Shown here one piece after another: positions 1-11,793 of a stretch of DNA of 64,000 nt. The notes beneath the pieces were generated by a model that was given only the letters and a program-made list of their open reading frames with translations, ran no database searches and had not been told where the DNA came from. Location of the stretch: positions 11,742,064-11,806,063 of the forward strand of contig NC_067115.1 of NCBI RefSeq assembly GCF_021347895.1, given 5' to 3'. Both the position numbers and the translations under genes were made by a program. Each line of letters opens with the position of its first letter. The stretch's first letter is position 1. The stretch comes from Acanthochromis polyacanthus. Taxonomy: Eukaryota; Chordata; Actinopteri; Pomacentridae.

Positions 1-165
1 GACAGCAAACCCAGACATGGAGCCAGACTCCAAAAGAACTATCTTCAGCCACAAGAAGAACAAGGAGTCCTCCAGCAGATGGTCTGGCCCCCACAGAGCC
101 CTGATCTCATGGAGTCAGTCTGGGATTACAGGGAGAAGCAGAAGACACTTGGGTGATGAATTTCT
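1..165 (+). mobile_element. Tc1-like transposase C-terminal fragment, cut by the window edge
   Basis: In the frame through positions 60-154 the translation contains the block LQQMVWPPQSPDL followed by MESVWDY, then a stop at 152-154. The W-P-x-Q-S-P-D-L block followed by E-x-VWD is the signature around the last catalytic acidic residue of Tc1/mariner transposases. Only the C-terminal end is present. The usual Asn-Pro-Ile linker between the two blocks is altered or lost, no terminal inverted repeat is visible, and the start lies outside the window. It is a dead relic. The following 235 bases (166-400) show nothing recognisable. Confidence 0.65.
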
Positions 166-399
166 GAGAGCGCAGATGTTGGTTGAATATTGGCTGCTTT
201 GTTTGCTCTGCTTGTGTAATGAATATCATTTTGCAGCAAGTGTGTAGAATTATCTTGACATCAAGTTTGTCATGTTTTGCATGTGAAACAGTCATTAAAT
301 TACATGCATGATATGTACATTTTCATTATTATGGTGCTTCATCTAGTACGATTTAACACACGCTTTTATTCAGGTCTGCTAACACAAATGTGCACATAC

Positions 400-1650
400 A
401 GAGCTGTGAAAAATGATTCCTGATGTCTTCTATTTCTCACATATCTTTTACGTCGCTCATATTTCTGACGCTTAAATGTTGAAGATTATGAAACAAATAT
501 TTGGTGTTAGTTATTTAATATGAGACAGACATAACCAACAAAACTCAAAAATCTGTTCATGAAATGATGATTTACTAAAGATTAATTGAAAACCTTTTTC
601 ACCCCTAAACCTATGGTTGGGCCGCCTTTGGGAGCAACACCTACTAAACATTTATTACAGCTTGTGATCAGTCTTTTACATCACCGTGAAGGAATTTTGA
701 CCCACTCATCTCTGCAGAAAAGTTTTAATTTGGCCACATTAGATGGTTTTCCATCATGAACTGTCCTTATACAGTCTTGGCACAGTATCACAATTGGTTT
801 GAAGTCCGGATTTTGACTAAAAAAAACTTAATTTTGTTCTTTTTGAGCCACTGCAGTCGGTCTTTCTTGTGTGCTTTGGGTCATTGTCTTGCTGCATAAG
901 CTGCATGTGCTTCAGCTTTAGGTCATGAACTGATGGGTGGATATTCAAAATGTCTTTCTTGTGGAATGCACTATTAGCTTCATGCTCATCCAGATACTTT
1001 GTCTTGCAAATGCCAGACAAACCTTTATGTTCTTTTGGTCAGTAGTGGTTTGCACCTTGCAACTCTTCACTGAATGCCATTTTCATCCAGTGTCTTCCTT
1101 ATTGTGGAATAATGTATAACGACCTTAACTGAGGCAAGTGAGGCCTGCAGTTATTTTAATATTTGTCTGGGTTCTTTTGTGACCTCCTGGTTGAGATGTT
1201 GATAAATGTTGGTAGGCTGGCCACTCCTGGGAAGGTTCACCACTGTTCCATGTTTTCTCCATTTGTGGATAAAGGCTTTCATTGTGGTTCTCTGGAGTCC
1301 CAGAGTCTTAGCAATAGCTTTGTAACCCTTCAGACTGATAAATATCAATGACTTTGCGTCACATCTGTTATTGAATCTCTTTAGATTTTGGCATTATGAG
1401 CTGCTCTTTGAGAACCTTAAGGTCATTCACAATGCCAGACAAGTTCTTTTTAAGTGATGTTCGGATTCAAAAAGCCTGGCAGTATCATATGGGAGTGCAG
1501 CTGGTGAGATTGAACTCAACTGCCAAATGAATTTGGTCACTTGGTTGACTGGTAGCAAAGGGAGCATTTACTTTTTCACATCGGGCAAGATGGGCTGGAC
1601 AACATATTTCTTTCAATTAATGAAATCAACAAGTCTTGTCAGAGCTGCTA
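400..1650 (-). mobile_element. Degenerate Tc1/mariner element with broken transposase
   Basis: The minus strand encodes pieces of a Tc1-like transposase in order. At about 1348-1151 lies an N-terminal helix-turn-helix region (GYKAIAKTLGLQRTTMKAF, then HKWRKHGTV), and at about 1020-817 a catalytic-core piece containing MQQDNDPKHT. Stops and frame changes separate them, so no functional enzyme is encoded. The outer parts resemble the long degenerate ends of fish Tc1 elements: a GTGAAAAA-type segment near 403-415 and a CTTTTTCACA segment near 1570. Both borders are approximate, and I could not define a TA duplication. The family is recognised from motifs, not from an alignment. Confidence 0.75.
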
Positions 1651-3437
1651 GTATCAAACAGAAGGTGCAGGACACAGTAGCTTTTCCAGTTTAAAAGAGT
1701 CTCATTCAGAGGTTAGAATAGGCGTAATTTCACCCGTGATACTGAATATCATGTTCTGTATTAGACTATTCTTCAATTTTCATTTTATTTTGTGACTTTA
1801 GCCTCATTGTCATCTGCTGTTTGTTTGAATTGAGGCACAAAACTTGCCACCTTGGGTTCAGAAAAAGTTTCAGATTTGGTTTAAAATGCACCCTTTCACA
1901 ATGTTAACTGCATGCTACAAGACTGTCTCCTTAGCTGAAAAAGAGCGGCAGTGGCATTTCCAGAAGAAATTAATTGCCTGTGGCCTCATGGCAGCTATTT
2001 CTGACTTTCACAGATTTTTCTAGGTCTGTCAGATGACCCTGCATGTTAAAAATGTTGTCAAATATTGTCACACATGACGAGTTGGGAGTGACACCAGGCT
2101 CAAACAAATTGTCTACTAATATTCTTTTTCTTTCAGCCACAGAGAACATCAGTGTTTTGTGGCAATGCTGCAGGATAGTTCTCCAGCATGTCGGAGGATA
2201 TCACAAATCAGTATCTTGTTTATCCACATAGGTTGCTTTGGAGGACAGGTGTTACTGCTCAGATTTACTGGGCATCAAAGTAAGCACTGGGAATTCTTCA
2301 AATAAATGGTATTCCTGTGTAGTAAAGGGCAATTAGGGCATCCGGGTACAGTTGTCACTTAGAAATGCACTCTGTTGCATTGATTGATCTGCTTAATGAT
2401 AGTGCTGGAATTAATTGAGTCAGTGGAGATAAATGGCTATGCACTGATCATCCAGTGACTTTCAAACCATTGATTTGTCCCTTATCTTGGCTAATAAGAT
2501 GTCGTGAGGGGAGGACAGGCTGGCGGTGGTTATTCAGACCTAAGCCACTTACTGTTACCTGCTCCTCTTAATGCAGCTGATTAACGGTTTAATTATCAAA
2601 CACAATTAACATTAGGGTAGTTTATTAGCAGCAGCATTAGTAGCAGAAACAGTAGTACACATGCAAATAGGAGTGTTGTTAATATTTATCAGCAGAAGTT
2701 TCTGGTTTAGGGAGCAACATGAATGACAAAATCAAGGCCAGTGTGCGTGCAATTTAAAGTGATTCTTCCATGAATGCGCCTTTGTTGTGGCTTTCTGGAG
2801 CACTTGGATGCAATTTTAATATGACTATTCAAAATGCCTGCTGTGAAAAGGGCTTGATTTTGACTTGTAGGTCTTTTAAAGAGTCCTTCTAAAATGTTGC
2901 ATGTTAAAAATATATGCATGCTTGCGTGTCTTTTCACAAAATTGAAAATGAAAATGAAAACACCCCCTTGAAATGTTTATGAGCAGGATGATGAAGGAAG
3001 AAGTGTTTTTGTATTTTCCTCTGCTCAAATTGAAAGCAGGATCAGAATACAGCAAAGTCAGAACCACACCTAAACCTGGCAAATAAATGCAATTGGAAAC
3101 CAAATGTAACAACTATTGGCAATGCAATTTAGGAGATTTTGAATTAATGTTTTGTTTTAGGTGTGTCTTTAGTGTTTTTAGTCGAAAGAACGATTAATTT
3201 AAGGTTGACATCAATGTTTGATTTCACAGTTAATTTTCAAACAGCTATGTTAAGAAAACTCAAAAACAAACTAACACACGATGGTGGGGGAGCCTCCGTA
3301 CGAAGTGTTCACCTGACATTGGGAACAACTTTGGGTTCAAGGACTGAACAGCCAACCCTGCAGTAATGAGTGGATGATCCCGGACACAGCCTCTGTCTTT
3401 ACAATACAAGAACTTTATTTATTCCCACAGGGAAATT

Positions 3438-3545
3438 CAATAATATTAATAGTATTATTGAATATATATTATTATTATTGAATATATAGTAGTAGTAGTA
3501 GTAATAATACTAATACTACTGCTACTAATAATAATAATAATAATC
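3438..3545. repeat. ATT/AGT imperfect trinucleotide microsatellite
   Basis: The tract is built of ATT, AAT, AGT and ACT triplets in irregular runs, ending in several ATA/ATAA units. It is a compound microsatellite with no coding significance. Confidence 0.9.
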
Positions 3546-4620
3546 AGTCACTTTAGCTTTCATTCATGTCAAATAACCATCTGCAAAAAAATATTTAAGT
3601 TCTCATGTAGCTAACATTTGCAGTTGAAATTATCAGAGTCAATAGTTTGCTGAAAGTAGCTCAAATGACAGTTGATATACAACAGTATTTTTCCATAGTC
3701 TACATTCTGCCTCTGAAGACAGTTACCTAAATTACACATTTCACCTCTTTCCTGTGCGGTTGGCTTCCTTTAATATGTGAGGTGCAGGTGTTGAATTGAT
3801 GGAATGCACTGAAAGACATTTCAGCATTTTATCCGTTCATAATGCAGCATAGGCAGCCATGACACCTAACCCAGATAAATACTATAATTATCAGTTCTGC
3901 CTCTCACAGCTCACCCGTCTGCCGATCGTCTGTCGTATCCATCATGTCTACACAAACACATGCATGCACGTAAAAAACCAACAAACACACACGCAGTGTT
4001 TTGACGTGTCAAATCTGTATCCATCATGGCAAGTCAAAGTGAGATTTAGTGCTGCACCCTGGCACGGCAACCGCACTGTGGGCGAGTCCATATTAAATTG
4101 TCTACTGAAGTGGGCCAGATTGTGTTAGGTCAGTCTATCCATTCATCTGCGCTAATGCTTTTTCTGCCTCCATCCATTTCATGAGCTGAAGGAGACTGGA
4201 GAGAGGAGGATAGGGCCCCGGGAGAAGAACACAGGTGAGGAGCAGAAGAAATGAGGGGAAATATTTGCAAAGGTGGAAAGAGAAAGGAGCCCAATAATAA
4301 CATGAGATAATGGAGACGTGAAGAAAAGCCTAATAGTAGGAAAAGGAAAATCACAAACATGGACTAAATGGAAGAAATGCATGGGTAGACTGTGACACCT
4401 AATGATGTAATTATTTTTTTGGTTCACTATTTGCAATTAACTACATTGTTATTTTCAACACTTTTAAATGAGCAAGCTCACGGCTCCTTCTGTAAGAGCA
4501 ACGCAGGCAAAACAAGACCTAATGGAATGAAACGGCATGCCATGTCCAGCAGCTCTACTAACAAGGCTCGTGATAATGAGCTTTAGTAGGTGAAACATAC
4601 ATGCATGATTGGACCCAACC

Positions 4621-4706
4621 CAACATACACACACATACACGCACGTATGCATGCGCACGCACACACGCACGCACACACATACACACGCGCACACGCACAC
4701 GCACGG
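4621..4706. repeat. Imperfect CA/CG dinucleotide repeat
   Basis: Alternating purine-pyrimidine run of CA units interspersed with CG and TG (ACGCAC, CATACA). The CG interruptions keep it imperfect. Apparent Cys/Val or His/Thr-rich frames across it are translations of the repeat. Confidence 0.9.
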
Positions 4707-7700
4707 CCTTGATGTGCTTAGACACTATCAGCATGCTCTCATTTTGCCATGACTACTCTTTAAGTGTTTGTTACTATGGCAACCATGTGATTTATTTTCC
4801 AATTAAGAGTTAGTGAACTTGCTCACTTACAACCAGTAATATCAAGCTGCACATAAATTACCTTCAAGCGTAATGCAGTCTATTTGCCATTAAAAAAAAA
4901 AAGAAAACCAAAGGAATATCGCCGTCCTGCATCTCCCCAAACAAACAAGAAACTTCAGCAGCAAGAGTTTGCTCTTTCTTTTCTTTTGTTTTTTGTACAG
5001 GAACAAATATTCTCTAATAATTGCACACTACTTCTAATTGGCAATTAATGTGCTCACTAAAAAGGATGAAATTCAGCAGGCTTCACATCCAATAACAACG
5101 TTTTTCATCCATCTCGCTTAAAATGAAGATAAACAATGTGCGGATGGATGAAAGAGTCAGCAGGCAGGTGGATTGTAATGGAATCAATTAGGTAAACAGT
5201 CATGATTTATATTCTGTGTGGATAACAAAGAAGCTTAATTTAGTTTGTTTTCCCTTCTTACTGATACCATTTGTTTCTAATGTTTATGCGATGATAACAT
5301 ATGAATCCACTGCCTCTTGTGACAAATAAATTGAGTATCGGTGCCTGCCGTCTGTGTGTGTGCTCTGTGGAAACGTGTGCACAATGTGTATGTGAGCATA
5401 TAAGCAGAAGTAACTGTTAATTATAACTCTGACAATAGATGTTAATGCACGTATTAGAGCTGATTCATAAACATGAAGGCAGTGTGCGTGTCTGTTTGGA
5501 GCAGATTACGCTTTCCGTGTGTTTCTGCGTGCAATTTGTCTTCATGTTGACACGAGCAATGTTTGCGTGTCTATTGATGTGTGAATATGAGAGAAAAGAC
5601 TCTTGCCTGCCTAAGTTTGCAAATCGTAGTTTAACATTCTTCTGTAATGAAACCCCTCTGTTCCTCTGTCTTTTTCCCTGTTCCCCTCATCCTCTCCCTC
5701 TCAGCTCACTGCGGTGTTCTGGAGAACTAGAACTCGTCTGGCCCTCATTAATGTCCCTGGCATTCACTTGGCTCTGCGTCTCTCTTTCTCTCTCCCCCGG
5801 CCTCTTACAGCTTCATCTCACATTCTAGCCATACCATCTTTGTACGTGCAAAAAACTAGCAGGCTTCAAGTGCAATTAGTGCTTATGTCATCACACATTC
5901 ACAAATGCACACACACACACACACGTGCTCACTACACACTCTGCAGAAGCATTTAGGTCTACATCTTCTTTCTCTTTTTTTGGGCCCAGTCCCACTCCTA
6001 CCGTCCTTCATCCCTGCAGCCGTCTCAGTAATGATGGATTTGTTGAACAATAATTAGACAAAGTTAATAAGCATTCAGTTGGCCCTAGAAAACACAAAAA
6101 TGCCATTTTCCCTTCCATTAGGGTATTATTCAAGGCAGATCTGCTTTAAAGTGAATAGACTGGCATGACATAGCACCAAAGGTGTATTGCTAAGAAAATG
6201 CTTAGCGTTGGTTGAAGAGGAAATATATCAGGGATAAGGTTTCCCAAAGTTTAAGTCTTAATGGCATTTTGGTGATTAGATAAGATAAAGTCCTTCATAA
6301 GCACTGATCAAAGTTTGCTTAATGCGATGTGGTGTATTGGAAACAGGCCACATAAGGATTGTGTACTGCATCGTGTTGATAAGTTCTATCGCTTTGTGCA
6401 ATCTGATACTGTTTTTGGCACGAGCTTGCAAAGGCTACAAATTGTCCCAGTATCTTATTAGCTCCAGTATGAATCTTTCATTTGGGCCTCTATCACAGAA
6501 TCCTTAAAAACTAGGGAAAGTCATTACCGTTTTCACTTTTTCAATCGCTCGCTCTTTTCATGTTCTGAGATCACTCCTTTATCCCTCGCGTTCTATTTTT
6601 CATCACAACTTTATCCTCATTCATACCCTCAAACACTCTTTAAACTTGCAGAAATGAGACCCACGTTTCATGAAGAAGAAAAAAAAGAAGAAGAACTAGG
6701 TCTGAGGTGATCACCAGAAAGTTTCTGACACCAAGAATCACCCTTAAGCTGGTGTTGAATGTTTTAGAGCAGGTTGGTCTTTTTTTTCTGAGGGGGATAA
6801 GACAGCTCTTGTGTCTGCTTGTCTGCCGGGGCTTTGGTAGGTAGAGGGGAAGCAGCTACCTCTTCTGCTCTCCCCTCTCATCTCTTCACACTAATTAGAG
6901 AGAACTGGGTTTAAATCTTGGCGGAGACACACATCATCGGCCTGCGCACAGGTGTGCTGCAATCATCAAAGCATTTTATGAAGATCCTGGTTTTGTCTAA
7001 TTGTGACCAGAAACATATTTTCAGGTCAGCATTTTGCCAGTTTAGATTTGCGCTGATGAAAATGCAGTGTGCGTGCATGGAATATTGTGCAGTGCGGTGG
7101 CAATGCACCGCAGGCAATGATCAGGAGGGGGCTTAAGCGGTGGCTCTCCAGGCCTAATCACTGCACCCATTTCAAAAGGCAAGGACGCCAATTAAAACTG
7201 TAGGGGCTCAATATGGGTTTTGGGGCTGCACACAACGAAGAGTAACGTAGCCAACATGAAAATCAATCGGCCTCCACGTCTCCTGGTCAGGAGAAGCAGT
7301 TGCCAGTCAGTGATCCAAAAGAAACCACTGATAAATATGCGAGGTCTATATGGAGTAGTGCGAGGCAAAGGAAGGAGAACGAACAAGTCAAAGGAGAAGA
7401 CAGAGATTTGTGAGTCCCCAGTCATCCATTTGTGTGTGCCGGTCTGTTGGGATCTGAAAGCCTGTGATCTCAACTTTTTAAAAGTTGGTGGAAAAGTAAG
7501 TGTAGGGGACTTTCATATGAAGGGTAACAAACTGTAGAGTGTCATGATCAGTCAATTTAATATTCAAAACAGCTTTTAACCAACTTTCCATCAGTTTAGT
7601 CATCATTGGTGACTATATCATACAATTATTTTACACAATAAGAGGACATTTTTTATTCCAAATCAGTCAAGTTGAAGTAGTAGTTCAACATTTTAGGAAA

Positions 7701-8536
7701 TTAGTTTTTGTTTCTTTGTAAGCATGGAACTACACCCAGAAGCTAAGCTAAGCTAACTAGCTCAGGGCTTCCAAACAGAGTCCGAAAATTAGAGTTCTAT
7801 TGACTTTCTCAACTCACTCACAGCAAAGAAAATGAAAAATTACACATCTCAAAATGTCTGATAATTATTTTAATAGACAGACATGGAACTGAAACATTAT
7901 CACACATCATAATTACAATCAAAGTGACATTTGTCATACAACTGCACAGAAAAACCTCCAGTCCAATTCAGTTAATATGCAAACATATTTAACTGTAAAA
8001 TGATTTCAGTGAAAGCAGTTAAATGATTACATGAGGACCTACTTACACTCAGCATTAATCCAAAAGCTCTGACATATTCTTCCTGAAAAACAGATTTTTT
8101 CCATCACTTGTGTGTCTATGATCGTGAGTAATAACAATCTGGGCCAAAAATCAGGTCTTGCTGGGGGTTATCTCAGTGAAGTGAGGCGTTCAGGCTACAC
8201 AGGAGCAAAACGTCAAAATGAGCATTCCTTGCCACCAAGCACAGTATAAGCGCTGTAGGTCACACTGTGTTCAGGCAATCCAAGGTGACGTCCAATATCT
8301 TGTGATGTGTGTGTCTGCACGCTCGCACAGATGTGTGTGAAGGCTAATACGCTCTGACAAGCTGATAACATATTTCTTGTCATACGGTTTGACATCATTA
8401 ACTAATAAAGATTGATTGCCCTTTGTTCCCTGTCAAAGACTGTTTGTACCGTTGCCCTGCTGCCGCTCTGGTGAGTTTGTGTGTCTGTGTGTGCAAGAGA
8501 GACATAGAAAGAGAAAAGGAGTCCTTCTGAAAAACC

Positions 8537-10179
8537 TCAAGGCTTTCCCTTCCACAGAGCAGATTCTGGTTGGACCCAGTCCTCTCCCATGATGCTCTGC
8601 AGGCGGAAATCTTGGAAATACTCCAGGCGGTGGCTAAGAAACAGAAAGAGATTTCCATATATCATGTGTCAAACTGCTGCTTATATACACATACATTTAT
8701 ATCCACAGATATAGTATTTATTCATTTATTAGCATACCTCTCAATCTGGTTGTTACCTCAAAAGAAAGTCAGTGATGGGGATTTAATTTCTTTCTCATCT
8801 ATATTTGTTATTGGGATTTGAATTCTTATAAGTCTGGCTGCAAAATTGTAATGTGTAATAAAATTACTGGAGTACCATTTTACAACAAAAAAAAAATATT
8901 TTGTTTGAAACAGTCTGAGTTCATGAACCTAAACTTCACCCAAAGATTCAGCAAACTTACAAATTTGGCTTTTGGCCTTCCACTATCTCCTCCTTGGGGA
9001 TGGAGTAGAGAGCCTCATAAGTGCGCTTCTCTCCTGAGCCATGGATGGCGTACGAGTTCATCTTGTTGACATTGGGAGGAAAGTACGGCCATGGAAGGAG
9101 AGCCTCTCCCATCCACCTGTCCTTTATGGTTGTGGCATTAAACACGATGGGCAGTTGTTGCTAGAAGAAGAAGAAAAAAGAGTAAGAAATGCTTGTCACC
9201 GAACATAAAATAAGCTCCCTGACAACTCTCTCGCTGTCCACCTACCATGAATGCTTGGCCGACTCCTGACAATAACAGTATCAGGTGTTGTCCGTGTCTA
9301 AAGTAAAAACACAGAGAAGATGTGACTGTCTATAAACATATGATCATAGACGTAGACAGAACAAGAGCTTGGACTTACGGGCAAAGCTCCACTTCCAGGT
9401 AATTATTTGTAGTACTATCAAGGAAGAAAGACTCCACGACTGATAAGAAAAAGAACGGAAACTTCAGATGAGACCTTTAATCCTACACTGATAGAGTGCT
9501 TTAAATGTGTTATTAACCTCAGCAGCAGCAATCCTGGTAAAAAGAGGAGCTTAATGAAATCATTTGAGTAGTGTATTTCAAGTTACCATTATGCAAAAAT
9601 AACAGATACATAAACCTTCAACTACGATAATGGGACCAGCGCACCCGCTAACCTAGCAGAATGCTCATTATCTACCTAGATCATAATGGGGTTGGTTTCC
9701 AATCTATTAAGTAACATTAATGAGGCCAAATATGTGGGGCTCATTAACCGGAAATCGAACTTACTAAAGGTCAATTACAAGGGATTGTTATTACTCAGCC
9801 TCATTACAAGGTTTAATTGCTATGTCACCATAATAATGATAATGCAGTTACTATAATGGTCACATAAACATTAATAATTTTATTTCAGCTTGTACAAAGG
9901 CCTGAAAATTGCATGAAACAGACTATATTACTCAACTACTACTGCAGTAATAATGGTACAGTAAGTGCAATTCTTGGGGGGGGGGGGTGTAAAAACTACA
10001 AAAGCAACACGTGTACAATACAATGCAATCTATTGCAAAAGGTCATAATTGTGACTTCTGGGAAGTTGATATAGTTCAGTCTGAATCAGCATTATAGAGT
10101 CCAGACCTTATCCAGATCTTATTATTATTTTTAAGAAAATGTAACTTTCCACAGCTTGTCTTTAAATTATCAAGCACCA

Positions 10180-10219
<40 letters not shown>

Positions 10220-10593
10220 AAAATAAGAACGCATAGAAAAGTGAGTAAAATGTTTTACTTTTGGCTACACCATTTGCAAATGTCACCGCACATCATGTTC
10301 TGTTTAAATGTATACACAATTTTACAGTCAATTTGCAGTCACTCATCATAACTGCATCAATATTAAAGCAATTGCAGAAATAGCTGCATGACTACCCTAC
10401 TGTCTTAGGCACCTTCGTAATCCCAGAGTCCAGGGAAGGGCTGACCGGGGGGCCCCGCAGGAGACGCTGGGTCATTGAAGAATGGACCAAACACCTCCAT
10501 GTTCAGCCCTCCTTCCCCAGGAGAGAAGACAATCCTGATGGGTTCATGATCCACAGGGTCGCTGTCCCAGGTATGCCGGATATCAAATTCCAT
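8537..10593 (-). CDS. C4orf33 orthologue (UPF0462 family protein), five coding exons
   Basis: Coding exons in reading order are 10593-10413, 9439-9379, 9297-9246, 9160-8961 and 8633-8537. They total 591 nt, or 196 aa plus stop TGA at 8539-8537. Every junction is GT-AG and the phases join without a break. The product starts [10 protein letters not shown] and contains [41 protein letters not shown]-like [19 protein letters not shown] and a C-terminal EYF...GEDW motif. These follow human C4orf33 (about 199 aa) along its whole length. Function is poorly known. The fold suggested for this family is a small beta-rich carbohydrate-binding-like domain, and I infer no activity. The ATG lies 13 nt inside its exon, after a good acceptor, so the 5' UTR is split. 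Introns 1-4 show no gene; intron 1 holds a (TATC)n tract. I saw no clear polyadenylation signal close downstream. Confidence 0.92.
10182..10219. repeat. (TATC)n tetranucleotide microsatellite
   Basis: About nine perfect TATC units in the first coding-region intron of the C4orf33 orthologue. A poly-G run near 9977-9987 lies in the same intron. Both are likely length-polymorphic. Confidence 0.95.
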
Positions 10594-11113
10594 TTGTTTA
10601 AAAGGACTGAAAGAAAAAAAATGCAATCAGAATGAGAATTTGCTGTGTAATTACAGTGAAACCAGTTAAAAGCAAACTTACAGAGATTCACAGCATAGCA
10701 GAATGTGGATAAATGCTACAAACTGCAGCCCACGAGCTATCCCCATGTTGTCTTTTCACTGATACTGATGGAAGTGTTCCACAGATGAGCTTGTCATGTG
10801 TATTACAGTTCATCTTTGACTCTTTGGTGTTATCCAATAAGGCCAATGTCAAATAAAGTTCTGTTAATCAGTAACATGACTGTAAATCTGACTTCCTGAT
10901 AGAGGAAACCGGGAGCTGTCAATGTAAACTTTATTAATGATGTTATGGTTTTAGATTAGACATGATTTGAATACCGGACAATAAATAAACAAAACTGAAG
11001 ACATTCATTTCTACCAGAAACACAGTGACATCAACGTTAGCAAAATTTAGTTCGTTGGGAAATCATATGACTTGTCGACCTATCCAGCAAATTTGTGTTA
11101 CATTATGACTTAC

Positions 11114-11260
11114 CAGACAAGGCTAGCCAGAAAACAAGCTATCTTTCCGCTTAACAATACATATCATCATATATATATATTCCGGAAAAAATGAAACTAT
11201 AAGTTCATATTTCCCATCTTGGAATTTACTTCCAAATGTATCTGACTGATACTTCCCGAT
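11114..11260 (-). other. Probable non-coding first exon of the C4orf33 orthologue
   Basis: On the minus strand a strong donor (CTG|GTAAGT) ends at 11114. The first coding exon begins at 10606 with a good acceptor, so a 507-bp 5' UTR intron is implied. An inverted CCAAT box (ATTGG on the plus strand at 11331-11335) would place the transcription start some 60-100 bp downstream, near 11230-11270. The upstream border here is therefore an estimate. The 69-residue open frame in this area has no recognisable similarity and is treated as UTR or promoter sequence. Confidence 0.5.
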
Positions 11261-11793
11261 ACAGATAGGAACCTCTTTTCCAGTCTCTTGTGTAGACCGA
11301 ACACCATTACCGACGCACATCTCTATTGTCATTGGCTGTTATTTGTTTGCTTCGAAATGGGCGGCGGAAAGAAGAATCGAAGTTAAAACCTCTCGTGATT
11401 TTGCACTGTTTTTTTTAACACGCTTGAAATGAGACGTATGCATAATCTGTACGCGTCAGATATCTCTGAAAATGTGTTTAGATTTTGACAAACCGATTGA
11501 AATGGGTAGTTTGTTAGCTAAGCTTAGCCGAGATTGATTAGCTGCTCTAGCTAACGCTAGCAACCCCAGGTAACCACAGGTAGTCGTAGCTAGCTAGCTT
11601 GCAATAGATCTTCTTTCTTGGCATTGTAACGTCGTTAGCTGAATTACTTTACTGCTGAAAGAAAGTTCTTGCAATCCCGAACGCGCTTCTGTCAAACAAC
11701 GGTTGACACAACTAGGGACAAATTTTACCTGCTTCGAGCTTTAATCGTTTTATTATAGGAGTGAGTACTAACGCTTGTATTTACACATTCAAC
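11261..11793. promoter_or_regulatory. Divergent promoter region shared by C4orf33 orthologue and sclt1
   Basis: The two genes point away from each other across about 530 bp. The interval carries a CCAAT box in minus orientation (11331-11335), a GC box with an adjacent ETS-like core (GGGCGGCGGAA near 11359-11369) and several CpGs (ACGCG near 11450). A degenerate RFX-like site lies near 11571-11584 (CAACCC...GGTAAC), of which only the right half is good. No TATA box is obvious. Shared use of this DNA is inferred from spacing. The sclt1 5' UTR is taken to run continuously into the ATG exon, because no acceptor AG lies between 11764 and the ATG. Confidence 0.6.

Larger units (their letters stand above)
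1651..8536. other. Gene-free intergenic stretch
   Basis: No exon series, coding-like codon bias, RNA gene or complete transposon is visible here. Short open frames occur on both strands but show no family resemblance and no linked splice sites. The stretch holds microsatellites near 3438-3545 and 4621-4706, a short CA run near 5910-5924, and unique AT-rich sequence with clustered TAATTA/CAATTA motifs (for example 2395-2610 and 4800-5250). Those blocks could be conserved non-coding elements, which cannot be judged from one sequence. The segment around 3408-3440, an A/T-rich run followed by CCCACAGGGAAATTC, resembles the tail of fish retroposons, but only weakly. Confidence 0.6.
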
